Shown here one piece after another: positions 47,948 through 57,743 of a stretch of DNA of 64,000 nucleotides. Numbering within the stretch: position 1 is the first letter of the stretch; each line of letters starts with the position of its first letter. Made by a program: the position numbers and the translations under genes. Origin of the DNA: Haematospirillum sp. H1815 (GTDB lineage Bacteria; Pseudomonadota; Alphaproteobacteria; Rhodospirillales; Rhodospirillaceae); assembly GCF_012102705.1 (NCBI RefSeq), contig NZ_JAAVTA010000009.1, positions 41,373-105,372 of the forward strand, given 5' to 3'. A model generated the notes under the pieces. That model searched no databases, was not told the origin of the DNA, and worked only from the letters and a program-made list of their open reading frames with translations.

Positions 47948-48652
47948 GTGCCCGGTAATCCGCATACGGTCCGGTCGTTTGACCATGACATCAATCGCCT
48001 GAACCAGACCATTGCCCATATGGGGGGATTGGCGGAAGCACAGCTGGTATCAGCCCTTCAGGCCATGGAGCAGGGCGATACGGATCTGGCGGCGCGTGTG
48101 ATCGGGGCTGATGGCCAAGTTGACGGTGACGAGGACAGCATCAATGAACAGGTTGTACGCCTGCTGGCCCTGCGTCAGCCGGTTGCCGATGATCTCCGCC
48201 TGATCATGTCGTCGCTCAAGGTTGCCTCGGCCCTGGAGCGGATTGCCGACCATGCGACCTCGACCGCTCATCGTGTTGAGGTGTTGCGTCAGTCACCGCA
48301 TATCCCGGCCATTCGGTCAGTCCTGCGCTTGGGATGGCTGGTGCGCGACCTTCTCAAGGAATCCCTGGATGCCTTCCTTGCCCAGGATACAGACCGTGCC
48401 CACAAGGTGCGTGACAGCGACCGGGAGGTTGATGACCTGTACTCATCCCTGTTCCGCGAGCTTCTGACCTATATGATGGAAGACCCGCGCAATATCACAC
48501 CGTGCACGCACCTGATGTTTATTGCCAAGAACCTGGAGCGTGTTGGTGACCATGCAACCAATCTGGCCGAGATTACCTGTTTTATTGTGACGGGCCAGCA
48601 GGTGACCGGGCAGCGCCCCAAGGCGGACCAGAGCTCTTCGATGAGTTTGTAA
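47948..48652 (+). CDS. phoU: Phosphate signalling complex protein PhoU
   Basis: A 234-residue all-helical protein made of two similar three-helix bundles, each with a metal-binding E/D-x-x-x-D-type motif (LERIADHATSTA; LERVGDHATNLAE). PhoU links the Pst transporter to PhoR and restrains phosphate uptake. Start GTG 47948 has GAGGAGGT 7 bases upstream. It lies downstream of phoR without the usual pst genes between them. Confidence 0.95.
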   Translation: MPGNPHTVRSFDHDINRLNQTIAHMGGLAEAQLVSALQAMEQGDTDLAARVIGADGQVDGDEDSINEQVVRLLALRQPVADDLRLIMSSLKVASALERIADHATSTAHRVEVLRQSPHIPAIRSVLRLGWLVRDLLKESLDAFLAQDTDRAHKVRDSDREVDDLYSSLFRELLTYMMEDPRNITPCTHLMFIAKNLERVGDHATNLAEITCFIVTGQQVTGQRPKADQSSSMSL

Positions 48653-48671
48653 GGGTCTGTTCCAAGACTGT

Positions 48672-48716
48672 AAAAAGCAACACGGCGGCCGATAAAGGGC
48701 CGCCATGTCTCTTTTT
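48672..48716. terminator. Bidirectional terminator between phoU and ppa
   Basis: GGCGGCC (48684-48690) pairs with GGCCGCC (48698-48704), with an A-run upstream (TAAAAAGC) and a T-run downstream (CTTTTTGC). Lying between two converging genes, it can end transcription from both sides. Confidence 0.85.
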
Positions 48717-48738
48717 GCTTTGTCTGAGCGGGCTAGCC

Positions 48739-49272
48739 TTACCCTTTTTGCTTGGCCCGTTCGATTGCTTCGGCAATGGCCCGGCCGGCAGCCTCGGCAT
48801 CGCCCCAGCCCTTGACCTTTGCCCATTTTCCTTCTTCCAGATCTTTGTAATGCACGAAAAAGTGCTCGATCTGCCGGATCAGGGTTGAGCGCAGGTCTGT
48901 ATAGTTCTGCACGTTGTCGTGATAGGGATGCAGTTTCGAATGCGGCACAGCCAGGATTTTCTCATCCCCGCCGGACTCATCTTCCATGTACAGGACCCCG
49001 ACAGGGCGTGAGCGCAGCACGGACCCGACAGCCACAGGCATGTTGCTCACCACCATGACATCAATCGGGTCATTGTCATCGGAAAGGGTATGCGGGATAA
49101 AGCCGTAATTGCACGGATAGTGCATGGCTGTGTGCAGGAAGCGGTCAACGTACATGGCTCCGCTTTCCTTGTCGACCTCGTATTTGACCGGGTCGCTGCG
49201 CAGGGGAATCTCAATAATAACATTGACATCATGCGGAGGGTTGTTTCCGACAGGGATCTTCTTGATATCCAT
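48739..49272 (-). CDS. ppa: Inorganic pyrophosphatase
   Basis: A 177-residue family I soluble pyrophosphatase that hydrolyses pyrophosphate from biosynthetic reactions. The signature DDNDPIDVMV with the metal-binding aspartates is present, along with EVDKESGAMYVDRFL and YPCNYGFIPHTL. Length and start (ATG 49272, Met-Asp-Ile-Lys-Lys) are normal. Confidence 0.97.
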   Translation of the reverse strand: MDIKKIPVGNNPPHDVNVIIEIPLRSDPVKYEVDKESGAMYVDRFLHTAMHYPCNYGFIPHTLSDDNDPIDVMVVSNMPVAVGSVLRSRPVGVLYMEDESGGDEKILAVPHSKLHPYHDNVQNYTDLRSTLIRQIEHFFVHYKDLEEGKWAKVKGWGDAEAAGRAIAEAIERAKQKG

Positions 49273-49412
49273 CTGATATGGCCTCGGTTGTCCGGTTGCT
49301 GCAGCAGGAAAGCCTGCGTGGCGAACCTGGATGAGAACGGGTGAATCCTAATGGCAGTATGGCCGGGATGCACCAGGGAATTGGTCTCTGTTTCCCGTTG
49401 GTTTTGTACGTG

Positions 49413-50147
49413 TCAGACAGGACCTGTATCTTCGGCCCGAATAGGAAGGCGGGGCGGCGTAATCGACAGGTGCCGTTCAACCATCTTCAGCGCAAGTGTC
49501 AGGCCGTAGATCATCACCAGATAAATCAGCCCGGCTGCGAGCAAAACTTCCAACGGTTTGTAGGTTCGTGCGATAATAATGTTTGCACTTCCTGTCAGCT
49601 CGGCAAGCGTGATGGCGGATGCCAGCGCAGACCCCTTGATCAGGAAGATGATCTCGTTTCCATAGGCAGGCAGACACATCCGGCAGGCCCTTGGCAGGAC
49701 AATACGCCAGATGACCTGTCGACGCGTCATGCCCACGGCATGGGCTGCCTCAACCTCGCCAGCTGGCACGGCAACGATACTTCCGCGCAGGATTTCTGCA
49801 GAGTAGGCCGCTGTATTCAGCGTGAAGGCGATCAGGGCGCACCAGTATGAATCCCGCAACAGGGGCCACAGCAAACTGTCACGAACAGCTTCAAACTGGC
49901 TGAGCCCGTAGTAGATCAGGAAGATCTGGATCAGCAGCGGGGTCCCGCGGAAGAAAAAGATGTAGGACCACGGAAGCGCCTGTATCCACCATGGCCCCCC
50001 GATGCTGCGCAACACACCTACCGGTACGGCAATGAAAAAGCCGATGATGACTGAAAGCGTTACCAGCTCTGCTGTCAGAACCGCGCCGTCAAGCAGGTGC
50101 GGCAGGCTTGAGATCATCAGGTCAAGGCTGAAGTCCATGGTTTCCAA
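49413..50147 (-). CDS. Polar amino-acid ABC transporter permease (HisM-like)
   Basis: A 244-residue membrane permease with about five helices and the EAA loop EVEAAHAVGMTRRQVIWRIVLPRA that contacts the ATPase. It is the last gene of a four-gene importer operon on this strand, 3 bases after the second permease. Similarity to HisM/ArtM suggests basic or polar amino acids, but the true substrate is not known. Confidence 0.9.
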   Translation of the reverse strand: METMDFSLDLMISSLPHLLDGAVLTAELVTLSVIIGFFIAVPVGVLRSIGGPWWIQALPWSYIFFFRGTPLLIQIFLIYYGLSQFEAVRDSLLWPLLRDSYWCALIAFTLNTAAYSAEILRGSIVAVPAGEVEAAHAVGMTRRQVIWRIVLPRACRMCLPAYGNEIIFLIKGSALASAITLAELTGSANIIIARTYKPLEVLLAAGLIYLVMIYGLTLALKMVERHLSITPPRLPIRAEDTGPV

Positions 50148-50150
50148 GCC

Positions 50151-50822
50151 TCAGGCAGGATGGCGGATGCCGTGGTATGTCCTTTTTTCGAGGACATGCA
50201 GTACGGCGGTTGTGACAGCTGTTAGCAGCAGGTACAGGACAGCGGCTGCAGAAAACATGGTAAAGGAATCCCGTGTTGCGGTACGGGCCATGTCTGCCTT
50301 GTACATAAGGTCGTGCACACCGATGACCGAGACCAGGGCGCTATCCTTCAGCAGAACGAGGAACAGGTTCCCCAGTCCGGGAAGGGCCAGCCTCCAGACC
50401 TGCGGCAGGATAATGCGGCGAAACACAAGAAAGCGCCCCAATCCTATGGCCGTACCGGCTTCGATCTGCCCCTTGGGGATTGATTGAAGGGCGCCACGGA
50501 AAACTTCGGTGGCATAGGCACCAAAGGTTGTGGCCAGGGCCAGGCATCCGGCCGCAAAAGGTTTCAGTTCCAGGGGCCACCCCGGAATCAGGCCCAGAAG
50601 CCAGGAACCACCATAGTAGACCAGCAGGACGACCAGCAATTCCGGTAGTCCGCGCAGAACGATTGTATAAAGCTCCGCCAGTCCCCGCAGGGGCGCAGGG
50701 CCATAGACCTTGGCCGTTCCGCCGGCCATGCCCAACACAATACCAATGCACACAGAAACCACAGAGACCTGCACGGTCACGAGAAGACCTTCCAGGAGTT
50801 GTGGGCCAAAGCCGTACAGCAA
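50151..50822 (-). CDS. Polar amino-acid ABC transporter permease (HisQ-like)
   Basis: A 223-residue membrane permease, the partner of the HisM-like protein. The EAA loop reads GQIEAGTAIGLGRFLVFRRIILPQVWRLALPGLGN. The start appears to be TTG 50822 with GAGGAT about 8 bases upstream. It follows the binding-protein gene by 66 bases. Confidence 0.9.
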   Translation of the reverse strand: MLYGFGPQLLEGLLVTVQVSVVSVCIGIVLGMAGGTAKVYGPAPLRGLAELYTIVLRGLPELLVVLLVYYGGSWLLGLIPGWPLELKPFAAGCLALATTFGAYATEVFRGALQSIPKGQIEAGTAIGLGRFLVFRRIILPQVWRLALPGLGNLFLVLLKDSALVSVIGVHDLMYKADMARTATRDSFTMFSAAAVLYLLLTAVTTAVLHVLEKRTYHGIRHPA

Positions 50823-50888
50823 GATACAATCCTCTACGGTTGGCGACCTTTTCTCCTGCCATCAGGAGATGGGCTGCCGTGGTGATAT

Positions 50889-51638
50889 TTAGTAAATGTC
50901 AAACGGGAAGTAACGTGCGTTGATCTTTGCGTAGGTTCCATTCTCGCGAATGGTCTTGAGGGCGCTGTTCAGGCGTTCACGAAGGGCGTCCCCCTTGCGC
51001 ACGGCAATGCCAACCTTGTCACCATCGTAAAGGACCGGACCCTTGAACTCGAATTTCTCTCCCATTTTCGATTGCAGCCAGTCATAGGTGACATAAACAT
51101 CGGCAATGATGCCATCAAGGCGTCCGGTTGCCATATCGGAAAAGACTTCTTCTTGGCCGGCATAGAGCTTCAGGTCTACGCCCTTGTAGTTCTGTTCAAA
51201 CCAGATTGCCGCAAATGTCGCGCGTTGGGCACCAATGGTCTTCCCGCGCAGGCCTGCCTTGGAGATATCCAGCGGTTTGTTCTTCGGGCCACTGAACTGT
51301 AGCTTGTTCGAGTAGTAAGGACTTGTGAAATCAACCGCTTTCTTGCGTTCTTCAGTAATCGACATCGAGGCAACGACTGCATCGTACTTTCGTGCCATAA
51401 GGCCGGGGATAATGCCGTCCCAGTTCTGGGTGACAATCTCGCACTCCGCCTTCATGGTTTTGCACAGGGCCTTGGCAATATCGACATCAAAGCCGACCAG
51501 CTCTCCCTTGCCGTTGACACTGCTGAACGGGGGGTAGGTTCCCTCGGTTACAATGCGGATCTTTTCGGCAGCAACAGCGCCGGATGCAGACGCAAAAGCA
51601 AGAACCGCCGCCATGATACAGCTGACAATTTTTTCCAC
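50889..51638 (-). CDS. Periplasmic amino-acid-binding protein (HisJ/ArtJ-like)
   Basis: A 249-residue solute-binding protein. A signal peptide with an Ala-Val-Ala-Ala-type cleavage region spans about residues 1-23. The mature protein opens with IRIVTEGTYPPFSSVNGKGELVGFDVDIAKALC, the family 3 signature, and contains GLMARKYDAVVASMSITEERKKAVDFTSPYY. It delivers a polar or basic amino acid to the two permeases encoded downstream. Confidence 0.93.
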   Translation of the reverse strand: MEKIVSCIMAAVLAFASASGAVAAEKIRIVTEGTYPPFSSVNGKGELVGFDVDIAKALCKTMKAECEIVTQNWDGIIPGLMARKYDAVVASMSITEERKKAVDFTSPYYSNKLQFSGPKNKPLDISKAGLRGKTIGAQRATFAAIWFEQNYKGVDLKLYAGQEEVFSDMATGRLDGIIADVYVTYDWLQSKMGEKFEFKGPVLYDGDKVGIAVRKGDALRERLNSALKTIRENGTYAKINARYFPFDIY

Positions 51639-51693
51639 GAGAGCACCCTCCTTGCGTTTTCGGGGTTGTGATTGACTGTTTTTATGATGCCGC

Positions 51694-52605
51694 TCAGGAC
51701 AGGTGGCTGGAAAGGAACTGACGCAGCCGGGGTGATGATGGGTTGACCATAACCTGGGACGGATGTCCCTCCTCTTCTATCCGCCCTTGGTGCAGGAAGA
51801 CAATCCGGTTCGAAACATCACGGGCAAAGCTCATTTCGTGTGTGACAACCAGCATTGTCCGGCCTTCCTCGGCCAGTCCACGCATGACACCAAGCACCTC
51901 TGCCACCAGCTCGGGGTCCAGTGCGCTGGTTGGTTCGTCGAAAAGGATAACCTGCGGATCCATCGCCATGGCCCTGGCTATGGCCGCCCGTTGCTGCTGC
52001 CCACCGGAAAGATGGGACGGGTGTACGTGACGCTTGTCTGCAATACCCACCTTGGCCAGAAGAGCTTCAGCCTTTTCATTTGCCTCCCGCCGGGAGAGGC
52101 CGAGAACCTGAACGGGGCCTTCAGACACATTTTCCAGAATGGTCATGTGTGGCCACAGGTTGAAGTTCTGGAAGACAAAGCCCAAGCGACGGCGCAGTGC
52201 GGTTACCTGTCGTTCGCTGGCAACAGCCATGCCCCCGTTACGGTTGGGGCGCATGCGGATTTCCTCTTCCCCAATGCGGATCGCGCCTGAATCCGGCACT
52301 TCCAGCAGGTTCAGGCATCGCAGGAATGTACTTTTCCCGGATCCTGAGGAGCCAATGACAGAGATGACATCACCTTCAAGGGCTGTAAGGGAAACGCCCT
52401 TCAGGACTTCCAGTCCATGGTAGCTCTTGTGGATATTGTCGGCAACCAGGGCAACAGCCTTGTCGTCAACGGGGATCGCTTCACTTTGCACCGTATCCTC
52501 GATAGCGGGAGCCGGAGCGCAATGATCTTGCTTGTGCCCCGGAATTGCAGAAGAGGCCTTGTTCTGTGCCAGTTTGCAGATCTTGTCAAGAATGTTTGTT
52601 TTCAT
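51694..52605 (-). CDS. Polar amino-acid ABC transporter ATP-binding protein (HisP-like)
   Basis: An ABC ATPase of 303 residues from ATG 52605. Walker A is [13 protein letters not shown], the signature [14 protein letters not shown], Walker [15 protein letters not shown], followed by [12 protein letters not shown]. Family members usually have about 255-265 residues, and the first ~45 here are unlike the family. A GTG at 52491 with GAGG 5 bases upstream would give 265 residues, so it may be the true start. It is the first gene of the operon ATPase-binding protein-permease-permease. Confidence 0.92.
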   Translation of the reverse strand: MKTNILDKICKLAQNKASSAIPGHKQDHCAPAPAIEDTVQSEAIPVDDKAVALVADNIHKSYHGLEVLKGVSLTALEGDVISVIGSSGSGKSTFLRCLNLLEVPDSGAIRIGEEEIRMRPNRNGGMAVASERQVTALRRRLGFVFQNFNLWPHMTILENVSEGPVQVLGLSRREANEKAEALLAKVGIADKRHVHPSHLSGGQQQRAAIARAMAMDPQVILFDEPTSALDPELVAEVLGVMRGLAEEGRTMLVVTHEMSFARDVSNRIVFLHQGRIEEEGHPSQVMVNPSSPRLRQFLSSHLS

Positions 52606-52932
52606 TTGATTCGCAAGATCATTGAATTGCGGCCTGTTTTATTCATCCTGCCCCGCCTTTCAGGCTCCATTGCATAGTTTATTGCGTTGTTTCTCTCTCT
52701 ATGATGCTCATTATATCGCATCCTTCTACATATATTTATCTTTCAGTCATCATTCTGGGATTTTCTTGTTGTCTCTATGCATCATATTTGTAGTTATTTT
52801 CGTCATAATGACAAAAGTTTACATCATTATGTTAATTCATATCCGTTTGCGCCTCCGTGATCCTTGTTGCCTGGAAGCGCGGCAGTCCTGTACGTTCCCC
52901 ACGGATTTAAGGGTGTGGTCGGGTGCTTGGGC
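52606..52932. other. AT-rich divergent intergenic region
   Basis: A 327-base gene-free stretch between the ABC importer operon (minus) and threonine aldolase (plus). It is conspicuously AT-rich between about 52680 and 52850 compared with its neighbours. The minus strand has TATAAT at 52715-52710 as a possible -10 box for the importer, with no good -35 box. No ORF of interest. Confidence 0.55.
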
Positions 52933-53997
52933 ATGAAAAACATAAATTTGACGTCTGATAATGTTGATGGCTGTTCGCCGGAGATCCTGCAGGCCTTGAC
53001 GGCGGCATCGGTTGGCAGTGCGGCGGGCTATGGCGCGGATGACTGGACAGCCCGGGCCCAAGATTCCTTCCGTGAAGTGTTCGAGAAGCCTGATCTGGTC
53101 ATGTGGCCGGTTATAACGGGAACCGCTGCTAACAGTTTGGCTCTGTCTGCCCTGTGTCCGCCTTGGGGGAGTATTATCTGTCAGCAGGACAGCCATGTAA
53201 TGGGTGATGAGGCTGCTGCACCGACAGTTCTGGGTGGTGGGGTCCAGATGATTCCTGTTCCGGGAGAGCAAGCCAAACTGTCACCCGAAGGCGTGGAGGC
53301 GGCCTTTTCCCGTTCCTCTTCCCATGGGATTCATCGTGCCAGAGCTGCGGCTGTAACCCTGACGCAGGCTACCGAATTTGGAACGGTTTACAGTCTTGAT
53401 GAGATCGAGGCGGTATGTTCTGTTGCCGCGCGTCTGGGTCTGGCTGTGCACATGGACGGCGCACGTTTTGCCAATGCTGTTATGGCCACGGGTGTTTCTC
53501 CGGCGGATATGACCTGGAGGGCCGGGGTCGATGCCTTGTCGTTCGGGGCAACCAAGAACGGGGCATGGGCCGCAGAGGCTGTTTTGTTCTTTGATCCCCG
53601 GCATGCGGATACTTTCGGGCATCTTCTGAAGCGGACCGGCCACCTTCTCAGCAAGAGCCGCTTTGTCGGTGCTCAGCTGGAGGCAATGCTGGATGATGGG
53701 CTCTGGCTGCGCAATGCATACAATGCCAACGCCATGGCCGCGCGCCTTGCTGCTGGTCTCGGTGATCTCCCGGGTGTGGAACTTGTCATGCCGGTTCAGG
53801 TTAACGAGGTCTTTGTGCGCCTGGCTTCTGGGATGGCCGATGCGCTCTCTGCATCCGGTATTGGCTTCTGTCCGTGGGCGGACCTTGGGCCTGATGTTGT
53901 CCGTATGGTTTGTTCCTTTGCCACCAGCGTCGAGGATGTAGACAGTGTCGTGGAAATGCTGCAGGCCCTTTCCGGGTCTCTGCCCGGTGTTGGTTGA
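52933..53997 (+). CDS. Low-specificity threonine aldolase
   Basis: A 354-residue PLP enzyme cleaving threonine or allo-threonine to glycine and acetaldehyde. It begins NLTSDNVDG and contains TGTAANSLAL, VHMDGARFANA and the PLP lysine in LSFGATKNGAW. This wording fits the aldolase branch common in alphaproteobacteria. ATG 52933 starts the conserved part; an upstream in-frame ATG (52864) adds 23 unlike residues. The ribosome binding site is weak. Confidence 0.9.
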   Translation: MKNINLTSDNVDGCSPEILQALTAASVGSAAGYGADDWTARAQDSFREVFEKPDLVMWPVITGTAANSLALSALCPPWGSIICQQDSHVMGDEAAAPTVLGGGVQMIPVPGEQAKLSPEGVEAAFSRSSSHGIHRARAAAVTLTQATEFGTVYSLDEIEAVCSVAARLGLAVHMDGARFANAVMATGVSPADMTWRAGVDALSFGATKNGAWAAEAVLFFDPRHADTFGHLLKRTGHLLSKSRFVGAQLEAMLDDGLWLRNAYNANAMAARLAAGLGDLPGVELVMPVQVNEVFVRLASGMADALSASGIGFCPWADLGPDVVRMVCSFATSVEDVDSVVEMLQALSGSLPGVG

Positions 53998-54087
53998 CTT
54001 CGTCTTTACAGCGTCTCCACGTCGTCCTAGAACTGGCCATCCAGGATTATGAACGTCCGCTGTGCCCCAGTCTGAAGAAGTACCCCC

Positions 54088-56721
54088 ATGAAGACAACCA
54101 ATGATATTCGCGCCACTTTTCTTGACTATTTTGGTCGTCATGGCCATCAGGTCGTTGAGTCAAGCCCGCTGGTCCCCCGCAATGATCCGACGCTGATGTT
54201 CACCAATGCGGGGATGGTGCAGTTCAAGAATGTCTTTACCGGCCAGGAAACACGCCCATGGACGCGGGCGGCCAGCTCGCAGAAGTGTGTCCGGGCAGGG
54301 GGTAAGCACAACGATCTCGACAATGTGGGGTATACAGCCCGTCATCACACCTTCTTTGAAATGCTGGGGAATTTCTCTTTCGGTGATTATTTCAAGGAAG
54401 AGGCCATCCATCATGCCTGGACGCTGGTGACCCGTGAGTTTGGTCTGCCTGCTGACCGGCTTCTGGTGACGGTGCATACTTCGGACGAGGATGCCGCCGG
54501 GTTGTGGCGTCGCATATCAGCCCTGCCGGACAGCCGTATCATTCGCATTCCGACGATGGATAATTTCTGGATGATGGGTGAGACGGGTCCGTGTGGTCCG
54601 TGTTCGGAAATCTTCTTTGACCATGGTCCGGGTATCGCCGGTGGCCCTCCTGGCAGCGCCGATCAGGATGGCGATCGTTTTATCGAAATCTGGAACCTCG
54701 TTTTCATGCAATTCGAACAGGTTGATGCCGAAACGCGGATCAATCTGCCTCGACCGTCCATTGATACGGGGATGGGTCTGGAACGCTTTGCCGCCATTCT
54801 TCAGGGCAAGCACGACAATTATGATATTGATCTGATGCGTGGCCTGATCGAAGCCGTGGCCGATGTCGCCAATACGGATCCGGATGGTCCGCACAAGGTA
54901 AGCCACCGTGTGATCGCCGATCACCTGCGTGCAGCATGCTTCCTGATTGCCGATGGTGTCCTGCCATCCAACGAGGGGCGGGGTTATGTCCTGCGCCGGA
55001 TTATGCGCCGGGCCATGCGTCATGCCCATATCATGGGATGCCGGGAACCGGTCATGTACCGTCTTGTGCCCGCCTTGCTGCGGGCCATGGGCCTGGCATT
55101 CCACGAGCTGGAGCGTGCCCATGCCCTGATTGTCGAGACCCTGCGTCTGGAAGAAACCCGTTTCCGCCAGATGCTGGAGCGTGGCCTGCGTCTGCTGGAT
55201 GCGGAGAAAGAGCGTCTGCCCTCTGGTGGGACCTTGCCCGGTGGTGTTGCCTTTACCCTGTACGATACTTATGGCTTCCCGCTGGACCTGACCCAGGACG
55301 CCCTGCGTGGCGAGGGGTATACCGTTGATCTGGACGGCTTCCATACAGCCATGGACCAAGCGCGTGAGAAGGCGCGCAAGTCCTGGGCTGGTTCGGGTGA
55401 GGCGGCAACCGATGCTGTCTGGTTCGAACTGCGTGAGAGCGTCGGGGCAACCGAGTTTCTGGGGTATGCCACGGATGAATCTGAGGGCAAGATCCTGGCC
55501 TTGCTTGTTGATGGCAAGCGTGTGGACCGTGCCGAGGCGGGGCAAACTGTTTCTGTTGTTGTGAATCAAAGCCCATTCTACGGCGAATCCGGTGGCCAGG
55601 TTGGTGACCATGGAGTCATCGCTCTTGTCGAGGGTGCTGGGCGCGTATCCGTAACCGATACCCAGAAGAAGCTGGGTGATCTGATTGTACATACCGGCGT
55701 TGTGGACGAAGGAGCGCTTGCGGTTGGTGGTGCCGTATTCCTGAAAGTGGATACGGAAACCCGCCTGGCCATCCGGGCCAATCATTCGGCCACGCACCTG
55801 CTGCACACAGCCTTGCGCCGGCGGCTTGGGGAACATGTTACCCAGAAGGGGTCTTTGGTTGATGCTGATCGTCTGCGCTTTGACATTGCGCATCCCCGTG
55901 CGGTGACCGCTGCGGAGATTGCCGTTGTCGAGGCTGACGTCAACGCGGCAATCCGGGCCAATGTCGAGGTTGTCACCCGTCTGATGGATCCTGATTCCGC
56001 GATCAAGGCTGGTGCTATGGCCTTGTTTGGCGAGAAGTACGGTGATGAGGTGCGCGTTGTCAGCATGGAGGATGTGTCAACGGAGCTGTGCGGTGGCACG
56101 CACGTTAACCGTACCGGCGATATTGGCTTATTGCGGATCGTGTCCGAGAGTGCGGTTGGGGCCGGTGTGCGCCGGATCGAGGCGGTTACCGGTCGGGGGG
56201 CTCTGGACTGGATTTCTGTCCGCGAGGGCCTGCTATCCAAGGCGGCTGAGGCGCTGAAGGCTGCTCCTGCAGAGGTTCCGGATCGTGTTGCCGCGCTGGT
56301 AGAGGAACGTCGCCGGCTTGAACGTGAGCTGGAAGACCTGCGTCGGAAGGCTGCTCTTGGGGGTGGAGCAGGTGGGCAAGGGGTTGAGCCAGTGACGGTT
56401 GATGGTATCTCTTTCGTGTCACGGCTGTTGGATGATGTGCCTGGCAAGGACCTCAAGGGGATTGCCGATGACCTTATGCGCCAGATTGGATCGGGAGTTG
56501 TTGCCTTGGCTTCGTCCTTTGAAGGAAAGGCGAGTCTGGTTGTGGCTGTCTCCCCCGATCTGGCCAGTCGTTTCAATGCCGTAGATCTGGTTCGGGCTGG
56601 TTCGTCTGTTGTTGGCGGCAAGGGTGGCGGTGGTCGTCCCGACATGGCCCAGGCGGGGGGACCGGATGGTGCTGCTTCCGGGGCAGCGCTGGACGCGATC
56701 CGGTCCAGTCTTGCTGGCTGA
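54088..56721 (+). CDS. alaS: Alanine--tRNA ligase
   Basis: An 877-residue class II aminoacyl-tRNA synthetase. The catalytic N-terminus opens with [37 protein letters not shown], the class II motif 1 region. The editing domain has [11 protein letters not shown] and CGGTHV, whose His and Cys bind zinc, and the C-terminal part has the [16 protein letters not shown] glycine-rich C-Ala signature. Complete length. GAAGAAG lies about 8 bases before ATG 54088. Confidence 0.98.
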   Translation: MKTTNDIRATFLDYFGRHGHQVVESSPLVPRNDPTLMFTNAGMVQFKNVFTGQETRPWTRAASSQKCVRAGGKHNDLDNVGYTARHHTFFEMLGNFSFGDYFKEEAIHHAWTLVTREFGLPADRLLVTVHTSDEDAAGLWRRISALPDSRIIRIPTMDNFWMMGETGPCGPCSEIFFDHGPGIAGGPPGSADQDGDRFIEIWNLVFMQFEQVDAETRINLPRPSIDTGMGLERFAAILQGKHDNYDIDLMRGLIEAVADVANTDPDGPHKVSHRVIADHLRAACFLIADGVLPSNEGRGYVLRRIMRRAMRHAHIMGCREPVMYRLVPALLRAMGLAFHELERAHALIVETLRLEETRFRQMLERGLRLLDAEKERLPSGGTLPGGVAFTLYDTYGFPLDLTQDALRGEGYTVDLDGFHTAMDQAREKARKSWAGSGEAATDAVWFELRESVGATEFLGYATDESEGKILALLVDGKRVDRAEAGQTVSVVVNQSPFYGESGGQVGDHGVIALVEGAGRVSVTDTQKKLGDLIVHTGVVDEGALAVGGAVFLKVDTETRLAIRANHSATHLLHTALRRRLGEHVTQKGSLVDADRLRFDIAHPRAVTAAEIAVVEADVNAAIRANVEVVTRLMDPDSAIKAGAMALFGEKYGDEVRVVSMEDVSTELCGGTHVNRTGDIGLLRIVSESAVGAGVRRIEAVTGRGALDWISVREGLLSKAAEALKAAPAEVPDRVAALVEERRRLERELEDLRRKAALGGGAGGQGVEPVTVDGISFVSRLLDDVPGKDLKGIADDLMRQIGSGVVALASSFEGKASLVVAVSPDLASRFNAVDLVRAGSSVVGGKGGGGRPDMAQAGGPDGAASGAALDAIRSSLAG

Positions 56722-56826
56722 GCAGGCGGAAAAATGGTGGGCGGAAGCGGGGTAACTTGCCTCCTGCTGCAACGCACAATTTCCGGTCTTGACTTTTAGG
56801 GGAAGGGAGGGCACATTTATCTCATG

Positions 56827-56860
56827 CTGCAGTGCAGTGTGAACTGTCTTCCTCTATAAG
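56827..56860 (+). promoter_or_regulatory. Candidate phasin promoter with TGC-rich dyad
   Basis: A CTGC-AGT-GCAG dyad (56827-56837) sits immediately upstream of TATAAG (56855-56860), so it would overlap the -35 region. TGC-rich motifs of the form CTGC-N3/4-GCAG have been described for the polyhydroxyalkanoate repressor PhaR. The assignment is inference from the motif and the downstream phasin. Confidence 0.4.
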
Positions 56861-56913
56861 GCTTGGTCCTGTTTGTTTTGGGCTATGCCTGCGAATGCCC
56901 CCGGGAGGGTCCG

Positions 56914-57255
56914 ATGTTCAGGTCATTTGACGACGTTGTAAGTTTCAACAAGGCCAACGTTGATGCTTTTGTCCAGTCCGGGAACCGTCTGGCTGCCGGA
57001 GTGGAGGAGATTGCCAAGGAAGTTTTCGGTTATACCGGGAAGACACTGGAGGTTGCTGTCCAAGGTAGCAAGGCCTTGGCTTCCTGCAAGAATCCGGATG
57101 ATATGGCGCGTGTCCAGCAGCAGTTGGCGCGGGAGAGCTGGGACAAGGCTGTGGCCCAGTCTTCAAAATTGTCTGAGATGGGCGCTATTGTGGCCCGTTC
57201 GGCGCTTGAGCCGATCCAGGCGCGTTACAAGAATGCCGTTGAGACTATGGTCTGA
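56914..57255 (+). CDS. phaP: Phasin family protein
   Basis: A 113-residue amphipathic helical protein of the phasin family, which coats polyhydroxyalkanoate granules. Visible are FRSFDDVVSFNKANVDAFVQSGNRLAAGVEEIAKEVFGY and later NPDDMARVQQQLARESWDKAVAQSSKLSEMGAIVARSALEPIQARY, a typical phasin_2 layout. ATG 56914 has GGGAGGG about 5 bases upstream. A terminator follows. No phaC is in the window. Confidence 0.88.
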   Translation: MFRSFDDVVSFNKANVDAFVQSGNRLAAGVEEIAKEVFGYTGKTLEVAVQGSKALASCKNPDDMARVQQQLARESWDKAVAQSSKLSEMGAIVARSALEPIQARYKNAVETMV

Positions 57256-57286
57256 CCATATTATCCCTGAGTTCTGTCCTTGATGC

Positions 57287-57320
57287 CCGGCCGGGGTTTC
57301 TCCGGCCGGCTTTTTGTTTT
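57287..57320 (+). terminator. Rho-independent terminator after the phasin gene
   Basis: An 8-bp stem, CCGGCCGG (57287-57294) with CCGGCCGG (57302-57309), a 7-base loop, and a TTTTT run at 57311-57315. It ends the phasin transcript 30 bases after the stop. Confidence 0.9.
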
Positions 57321-57401
57321 CCGGCCTACATTGTTTTCTGTTGGACATGCTCTGTGTTGTCCCTATGGAATCGGTAGTTCCCTTCTGGTGCAATAAGATA
57401 C

Positions 57402-57430
57402 TTGAGCCTTTCCCCGGGAGCGTCTAGGGT
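57402..57430 (+). promoter_or_regulatory. Candidate tRNA-Leu promoter
   Basis: TTGAGC (57402-57407), a 17-base spacer and TAGGGT (57425-57430) lie 16 bases before the tRNA. The -35 box is fair and the -10 box weak. Confidence 0.35.
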
Positions 57431-57445
57431 AGGGTCCATTTTTCC

Positions 57446-57530
57446 GGGGACGTGGTGAAATGGTAAACACTGACGACTTAAAATCGTCCGACCTACGGTC
57501 TTGCGGGTTCAAGTCCCGCCGTCCCCACCA
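57446..57530 (+). tRNA. tRNA-Leu (UAA anticodon)
   Basis: An 85-nt class II tRNA. The acceptor stem GGGGACG/CGTCCCC is perfect, CCA is encoded, and the T arm is GCGGG-TTCAAGT-CCCGC. The anticodon stem GACGA/TCGTC closes a loop CTTAAAA with UAA at positions 34-36, reading UUA/UUG leucine codons. The long variable arm contains GACC-TAC-GGTC, as expected for leucine tRNA. Confidence 0.95.
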
Positions 57531-57743
57531 TTGTCCTTGTGTTTGATAATAAAGGATAATGTAGGATCCTGAAGAGTCGGAAAGATCACTTTTGGTGGGG
57601 AAAAGAAAAGTTTTGAATTCTTTTGGTTGAATTTTTTGTACGTTCAGGGCACGTTTATTTTCGGTTGTTTATACGTCGCCGAAGATTGTGTTGACTCAGG
57701 TATGGCAGGAGTGTCGGGGGAGTCCGGCAGAGGACAGACAATT

